NCBI GenBank assembly: GCA_018402635.1
Contig: JAGYIP010000005.1
Location: 372,001 to 436,000 of the forward strand
Source of the DNA: Burkholderiaceae bacterium
Lineage (GTDB): Bacteria; Pseudomonadota; Gammaproteobacteria; Burkholderiales; Burkholderiaceae_A
Length of the DNA stretch: 64,000 bases
Reading direction: 5' to 3'
Shown: positions 59,510-64,000 of the stretch, piece after piece
How positions within the stretch are numbered: position 1 is the first letter of the stretch
Layout of the letters: each line of letters starts with the position of its first letter
Notes under the pieces: generated by a model
Told to the model about the DNA's origin: nothing
The model's database searches: none
The model's input: only the letters and a program-made list of their open reading frames with translations
Position numbers and translations under genes: made by a program

Positions 59510-60295
59510 ATGAAAATGCTTGCAGGAAAAAAAGCCTTGGTGACGGGTTCAACAAGCGGAATTGGTCTGGCTATGGCAGGCGCCCTGGCAGATGAAGGGG
59601 CCGATATCTACCTCAATGGCTTTGGAGAGGCCGCGAGCATTGAATCCATTCAAAAAGACCTCAAGGCAAAGTCTGTGTCGGTGGATTACTTCGCCGCCGA
59701 TATGTCGAAGCCCGATGAAATTATGGCCATGATGGCCGATATCGAATCACGCCATGGCGGCATCGACATTCTTATTAACAATGCCGGTATTCAGCATGTC
59801 AGCCCCATCGATACCTTTGACCCCAAGCTCTGGGATGCCATTCTTGCAATTAACCTCAGTTCGGCTTTCCACACCATTCGTGCCGCCCTTCCGGGCATGA
59901 AAGCGCGTGGCTTTGGCCGTATTGTCAACATTGCCTCTGTGCATGGCCTTGTGGCCTCCGCAAACAAAAGCGCCTACATCGCAGCCAAACACGGGCTTGT
60001 TGGCCTTACAAAAACCGTTGCACTTGAGACAGCGTCAACGCCTGTTACCTGCAATGCCATCTGTCCGGGCTGGGTGCTGACCCCCCTGGTTCAGAGGCAG
60101 GTGGATGCACGCATGGCCAATGAAGGGCTGAGCCTTGAAGAGGCGAAGCATGTTCTTTTAATTGAAAAGCAGCCCTCTGGGGAGTTCGTTCAGCCTGAAC
60201 AACTTGCAAGCCTTGCCGTCTACCTCTGCTCACCCCAGGCAAGCCAGGTGCGGGGTGCCGCCTGGAACATGGACGGGGGCTGGGCAGCGCAGTAG
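59510..60295 (+). CDS. bdhA: 3-hydroxybutyrate dehydrogenase
   Basis: BdhA oxidises (R)-3-hydroxybutyrate to acetoacetate with NAD and serves in the use of polyhydroxybutyrate or ketone bodies. The 261-residue short-chain dehydrogenase has the cofactor motif ALVTGSTSGIGLAMA, the NNAG motif INNAGIQHVSPI, and the catalytic SVHGLVAS...Y-x3-K as KSAYIAAKHG. CNAICPGWVLTPLVQRQ, EKQPSGEFVQPEQLA and NMDGGWAAQ at the end are hallmarks of this subgroup. A strong GAAAGGA site precedes the ATG. Confidence 0.93.
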   Translation: MKMLAGKKALVTGSTSGIGLAMAGALADEGADIYLNGFGEAASIESIQKDLKAKSVSVDYFAADMSKPDEIMAMMADIESRHGGIDILINNAGIQHVSPIDTFDPKLWDAILAINLSSAFHTIRAALPGMKARGFGRIVNIASVHGLVASANKSAYIAAKHGLVGLTKTVALETASTPVTCNAICPGWVLTPLVQRQVDARMANEGLSLEEAKHVLLIEKQPSGEFVQPEQLASLAVYLCSPQASQVRGAAWNMDGGWAAQ

Positions 60296-62718
60296 GCCTG
60301 CATCACCGCCTGCTCCTGCTCGTTTGAGGCGCCCAAGGGCCGGGGGCGATGCCACAGGCGCCTGCGCTCCTTGCGTGCGCAGGTAAACAAAGGCTCGCCT
60401 TGAGCCGACCAGTTCAGGCGAAGTGCACCAAGAAGGTCGGTTCGCAAGAGCGCAACCTCTTCGGTCGCAAGCCGATCAATCACATCAGAATGGGGATGAC
60501 CGAAACGATTGCGATAGCCCGACTGCGCAACGGCGGCCTTCGGTCGAAGCCTCTGCAGAAGTAACGCACTTGTAGAGCCACGGCTTCCATGGTGGGGGGC
60601 CATGATCACCAAAGGCGTGTTGCCACGGCTTGATGAAGTCTGGTGCAGCCAAGGCATGCGTTCGGCCATCTCGTCTTCAACAGATACGGGAATGTCGCCT
60701 GTTAAAAGCAGTCGCCGCCCCTGGGCATCGACAACCTCAAGAACACAAGAGTCTTCGTTCGCGCCCTGGGTCCAGTGCGTGGCGGGGGCTTCAAAGGGAT
60801 AAAGAAAACGAAACCAGACCCCATCCCAGACCCAGGAATGGCCCAGCCGACAGAAGGTTGTGTCGAGGCCCTGCACCCGATAGCTCGTGTAAACATGGCT
60901 TGGGCGGTGCGATACGAAAAGATCGGACAAGCCCGAGGAGTGATCATCATCGCGATGCGAGATAACCAGGGCGTCAAGCTTGCCAATGCCCTGCGCAAAA
61001 AGCTGAGGAATGACCACACGCTGGGCAGCATTGGACGGCCCGTGGCTTGGCCCCGTGTCATAGACCAGGCTATGGTTGCTGGTCTGCACCACCACCGATG
61101 TACCCTGGCCGACATCCAGAAAGCTCGCCTGAAACTCACCCATTAAGGGCCGCGAGCCACCTGGAAGAAAAAGCGCTAAAACGCCAAGCGACGCAAGCCA
61201 GCGCAGCCGGGTTGACGGATGCGTAAAGGCAATGAAGACCGATACGCAGCTAAGGACGCTGGCCCAGACGGGCGGGGCATGCCAGGCTAAGGACGCCCAG
61301 CTAAGGCCCGCTAGGAACTGGAGAAAATCATAAAGCCATACAAAGACAAGATGACCGACATACAACAGGGCATGGAGATTGAAAAAAGCAAACACCGACC
61401 CGAGCATGGCCAAAGGTGTAACCAGAAAAGTAATAACGGGAATGGCAAGCGCATTGGCAATGGGGCCAATCACTGATAACTGTTGAAACAGCGCGATGGT
61501 TAAGGGCGCAATCCCCAGCGTAATGGCCAGCTGCGCCTTTACCGCAGCGCGCAGGCCTTGGCTTGAGCCCGAGAGCCCAAACAAAATACCCACAGCAAAA
61601 AACGAGAGCCAGAAGCCCACCGACAGCGGAGCAATGGGATCAACCACAAGCACGGCTAAAAGGGTGACCGCCAGAATCGCCCAGGATCGACTCTCAAGGC
61701 CAACAACTGCGGCAAGACTTGCGATGGTGACCATGGTGGCTGTGCGCTGGGCTGGAATATTAAAGCCGGCAAGAAAGGCGTAAGACACTGCCGCAAGGCT
61801 TGCCATAACGGCGGCGGCAACAGGCGCCGGAACCCGAAGAGCAATTGAACTGCCCGAGCGGGCAAGCAGCCGCCAGGCCCAGGCCGTGAGAAACCTTGCA
61901 ATAACAGCAAACATGGTCACATGCATGCCCGAGATCGACATGAGGTGCGAGACACCCGTCACCGAGAAGACCTGCCATTGGTCGCGCGCAATGGAGCGCT
62001 GATCGCCCACAACCAAGCCCGCCATAATGGGAGCAAATTTTTCTTCGGCAAGCGAATCAAAAATGACTGCCCGAATAGCATGCCGCAGACGATCGACCTG
62101 AGTGCTAAAGGCATCGGACAACGTAAGTTCGTAGCCCTGCTGAACCCTCACCGCAGACTTCACGCTGCCTGTGGCCTGCATGCGGTTTTCAAACATCCAG
62201 GTCTCAAAATCAAAGCCCGTGAAGTTCACTGGCCCTGATGCCGGACGAAGTCGAAGCTCAGCCCGATAAAAATCACCCGGTGCAAGACGTTCGGGAAGTT
62301 TCTCGCCCAGCCAGCTTAGGCTTGCATCAAACCGTTTGAAGGCCAGCCCTTCGGACTCAACAGCAGCAACCTGCGCCTGAAACTGCCACCGGGCGGGCCT
62401 TGCAGGGCCTGCCGGTTCAAAGACTGGAAGATCAAGCACCAGTAGATCAACGACAACAGGCCCCTCAAACAGCTGGGCCGGTGGGGCCTGATCCAGAATG
62501 GCCTGCACACGAACGCCGGTATAGGCCGCAGCAAAAAAAAGTGAGGCGAGTAGAACAAAAACACCAAAGAGCCGGCGCGCAGCGACAAGCCAGGCAAGAA
62601 AAAAGCTCGCAAGCGCAAGACCAAAAAGAGGTGCTGAGAGGTCGTGGGGAGCCCATTGCAAATAGCCCACAACGCCAAGCAGCACCGACAGCGCAAGGCT
62701 GTAGACACTTAGCAGCAC
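60220..62718 (-). CDS. comEC: DNA internalization protein ComEC/Rec2
   Basis: ComEC is the inner-membrane channel that takes in single-stranded DNA during natural transformation. The 832-residue protein has an N-terminal membrane part and DUF4131 region. The Competence domain follows (VTGVSHLMSISGMHVTMFAV, AGFNIPAQRTATMVTIASL). A C-terminal metallo-beta-lactamase domain has LDVGQGTSVVVQT, DALVISHRDDDHSSG and LLLTGDIP, ending with MAPHHGSRGSTSALLL. The start is GTG. The last 76 bases overlap convergent bdhA. It follows tatD, the usual Burkholderiales order. Confidence 0.93.
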   Translation of the reverse strand: MLLSVYSLALSVLLGVVGYLQWAPHDLSAPLFGLALASFFLAWLVAARRLFGVFVLLASLFFAAAYTGVRVQAILDQAPPAQLFEGPVVVDLLVLDLPVFEPAGPARPARWQFQAQVAAVESEGLAFKRFDASLSWLGEKLPERLAPGDFYRAELRLRPASGPVNFTGFDFETWMFENRMQATGSVKSAVRVQQGYELTLSDAFSTQVDRLRHAIRAVIFDSLAEEKFAPIMAGLVVGDQRSIARDQWQVFSVTGVSHLMSISGMHVTMFAVIARFLTAWAWRLLARSGSSIALRVPAPVAAAVMASLAAVSYAFLAGFNIPAQRTATMVTIASLAAVVGLESRSWAILAVTLLAVLVVDPIAPLSVGFWLSFFAVGILFGLSGSSQGLRAAVKAQLAITLGIAPLTIALFQQLSVIGPIANALAIPVITFLVTPLAMLGSVFAFFNLHALLYVGHLVFVWLYDFLQFLAGLSWASLAWHAPPVWASVLSCVSVFIAFTHPSTRLRWLASLGVLALFLPGGSRPLMGEFQASFLDVGQGTSVVVQTSNHSLVYDTGPSHGPSNAAQRVVIPQLFAQGIGKLDALVISHRDDDHSSGLSDLFVSHRPSHVYTSYRVQGLDTTFCRLGHSWVWDGVWFRFLYPFEAPATHWTQGANEDSCVLEVVDAQGRRLLLTGDIPVSVEDEMAERMPWLHQTSSSRGNTPLVIMAPHHGSRGSTSALLLQRLRPKAAVAQSGYRNRFGHPHSDVIDRLATEEVALLRTDLLGALRLNWSAQGEPLFTCARKERRRLWHRPRPLGASNEQEQAVMQAYCAAQPPSMFQAAPRTWLAWGEQR

Positions 62719-62727
62719 GACAGCGAA

Positions 62728-63508
62728 CTAGAAAAAAATGCTTAAGCGGGGCAGGGCTCGTAAGGCATTCGCGCTTGAGGCTCTCTCAACATCCTCAATG
62801 CAGCAGCCTCGAAGGCCCGCCATGCACTGCGCAATGCCTACGATCTCTTTGGGCTGATTCGGCTCGTCCTTCGGTAGCCATTCGGGTCGAATGTCCGGAC
62901 TGTCTGTCTCAAGCACCCAGTCATCCTCAGACAGCCAAGAGGCAAGATGACGAATGCGCAGAGCACGGGTGTAGGTGCTTGGCGCCACCAAAGCCTAGAA
63001 CGATTCCCTGAGCGACATAGGCCTGGGCCTGTTGCTCGCTTCCATTAAAGGCATGGGCAATACCTTGACGAATTCCAAAACGACGAAGACCGGCTAAAAC
63101 CTGGTCTTGGGCCTTGCGAACATGCAAGACAACGGGAAGCTCGTAATGACGAGCGAGTCGAAGTTGTTCAATAAAGAAATGGTTCATACGGTCTTGTCGC
63201 AGTCCTTGGTCGAAGAGATCAAGGCCAATCTCCCCCACACCAAGAAGACGCGGGTCGGCATGATGGGCCTCGAGCTGATTCTTAAGCAGCTCCAAGGCCT
63301 GCTCTTCTAGACCATTGACCGAACAGGGGTGAAGCCCAAGGCAGTAGCCAACGCCTGGGAGCGAATGGGCGAGTTCACGCACAGCCTCGAAATTACTGGG
63401 TTCGACAGCCGGGACAACAATTGCACCGACACCCTGCAGGCGAGCCTGCTCAGCCTGCTGCGCGGGCTGGGGCAGAAAATCGAGATGGCAATGGGTATCG
63501 ACAAACAT
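62728..63508 (-). pseudogene. tatD: TatD family metal-dependent hydrolase (DNase), frame broken once
   Basis: TatD proteins are TIM-barrel metal-dependent nucleases. The first frame from ATG 63508 has the metal ligands MFVDTHCHLD, then GLHPCSV, GVGEIGLDLFD, LPVVLHVRKA and IAHAFNGSEQQA, ending after LGFGGA. The next frame gives STYTRALRIRHLASWL and the terminal VLETDSPDIRPEW. One extra T at 62979-62980 (plus strand) explains the shift; without it the text reads GGASTYTRALRIR as in the family. The restored protein would be about 259 residues. It lies between lolD and comEC. Confidence 0.9.
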
Positions 63509-63527
63509 GGTTGCCGCCCAACAAGGG

Positions 63528-64000
63528 CTAGGCCTGCAAAGGGCTTTTTGCGGGAAGGCTTGCCATGGCAAAGCGCTGATCGCAACGGTTTGCAAAGTGA
63601 AGGTCGTGGGTGACGATAACCAGACCCGCCTGGGACTCGCGACAACGGTCGACAAGTAGCTCAAAAACCCGCTCTGCAGTGTCGCGATCGAGGTTACCCG
63701 TTGGCTCATCGGCAAGGACAAGCGAGGGCGCGTTAACAAGCGCACGTGCAATGGCGACACGCTGGCGCTCACCACCCGAGAGCCTGGAGGGAGGGTGGTC
63801 AAGCCGGCTTTCCAGACCAACCCGCCCAAGCCAGTCGCTCGCCTGCTTCATGGCCGTTAGCCTTGGCTCTCGTCGAATTAGCAGGGGCATGGCCACATTC
63901 TCAAGTGCCGAGCATTCCTCAAGCAGATGATGGAACTGGTAGACAAAACCAAGCTTTTGGTTTCTTAGTAGCGTTCGTCTGGGCATCTGTAAGCTCGTAG
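63528..64000 (-). CDS. lolD: Lipoprotein-releasing ABC transporter ATPase LolD (5' part outside the window)
   Basis: LolD powers the LolCDE complex that extracts lipoproteins from the inner membrane. The visible C-terminal 157 residues include [25 protein letters not shown] (Q-loop, a LolD hallmark). The signature [15 protein letters not shown], Walker [13 protein letters not shown] and H-loop VIVTHD follow. The N-terminus with Walker A should lie beyond base 64000. Its stop is 19 bases before the tatD ATG. Confidence 0.93.
   Translation of the reverse strand, partial: TSLQMPRRTLLRNQKLGFVYQFHHLLEECSALENVAMPLLIRREPRLTAMKQASDWLGRVGLESRLDHPPSRLSGGERQRVAIARALVNAPSLVLADEPTGNLDRDTAERVFELLVDRCRESQAGLVIVTHDLHFANRCDQRFAMASLPAKSPLQA

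Overview
The window is a dense block of chromosomal housekeeping genes from a betaproteobacterium, most likely of the order Burkholderiales. This placement rests on gene order and familiar protein families, not on a database search. The diagnostic blocks are aminotransferase-hom-thrC-moeA-moaD-moaE, glnA-ntrB-ntrC, rph-rdgB-hemW, yicC-gmk-rpoZ-spoT, rimP-nusA-infB-rbfA-truB-typA, scpB-rluB, lolD-tatD-comEC and a complete cbb3 oxidase cluster. There is no phage, insertion sequence, CRISPR array or rRNA operon. No stretch longer than 300 bases lacks a gene: the gap at 16556-16866 holds two tRNA genes, and all other gaps are under 200 bases.

Layout. 1-4881 (minus): a YejABEF-type peptide ABC importer. 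4960-7786 (plus): fabI, thyA and a dihydrofolate reductase fused to a MobA/MocA-like nucleotidyltransferase. 7756-13794 (minus): molybdenum cofactor genes moaE, moaD, moeA, then thrC, hom and an alanine-type aminotransferase. 13892-24210 (plus, with two minus-strand tRNAs): an Mth938-like protein, Bcp, PhoH, folD, prlC, xthA, a TauE/SafE membrane protein, and the copper ATPase and CcoS of oxidase assembly. 24308-29979 (plus): ccoNOQP, ccoG, fixH and a small membrane protein. 29976-36932 (minus): glnA-ntrB-ntrC behind a clear sigma-54 promoter with an NtrC-type inverted repeat, then hemW, rdgB and rph. 37015-41055 (plus): yicC, gmk, rpoZ, spoT. 41027-56826 (mostly minus): pmbA, an aminotransferase, typA, truB, rbfA, infB, nusA, rimP, rluB, scpB, tRNA-Ser and acs, with mog on the plus strand. 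56913-60295: fumarase, an alpha/beta hydrolase and 3-hydroxybutyrate dehydrogenase. 60220-64000 (minus): comEC, tatD, lolD.

The genes describe an organism with high-affinity microaerobic respiration (cbb3 oxidase plus its copper and haem assembly factors), molybdenum cofactor synthesis, sigma-54/NtrC nitrogen control, acetate and 3-hydroxybutyrate use, peptide uptake and possible DNA uptake (ComEC).

Four things stand out. (1) The folA-mocA fusion puts a folate enzyme and a probable molybdopterin nucleotidyltransferase in one 409-residue protein, beside thyA and facing moaE-moaD-moeA. (2) Two in-register arrays of seven-base repeats with consensus YAGTNNN on the coding strand sit at or directly after stop codons (ccoP, scpB). 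Other short tandem repeats lie at the fumarase stop codon and inside rimP. (3) About ten reading-frame breaks hit conserved genes (yejE, moeA start, folD, prlC, ntrC, rdgB twice, rpoZ, an aminotransferase, tatD). Most are one-base indels, some in homopolymers, which suggests sequence error. The prlC break instead fits a 40-base insertion bounded by 8-base direct repeats. (4) The glnA control region has a near-consensus -24/-12 promoter with a perfect 12-base inverted repeat upstream.
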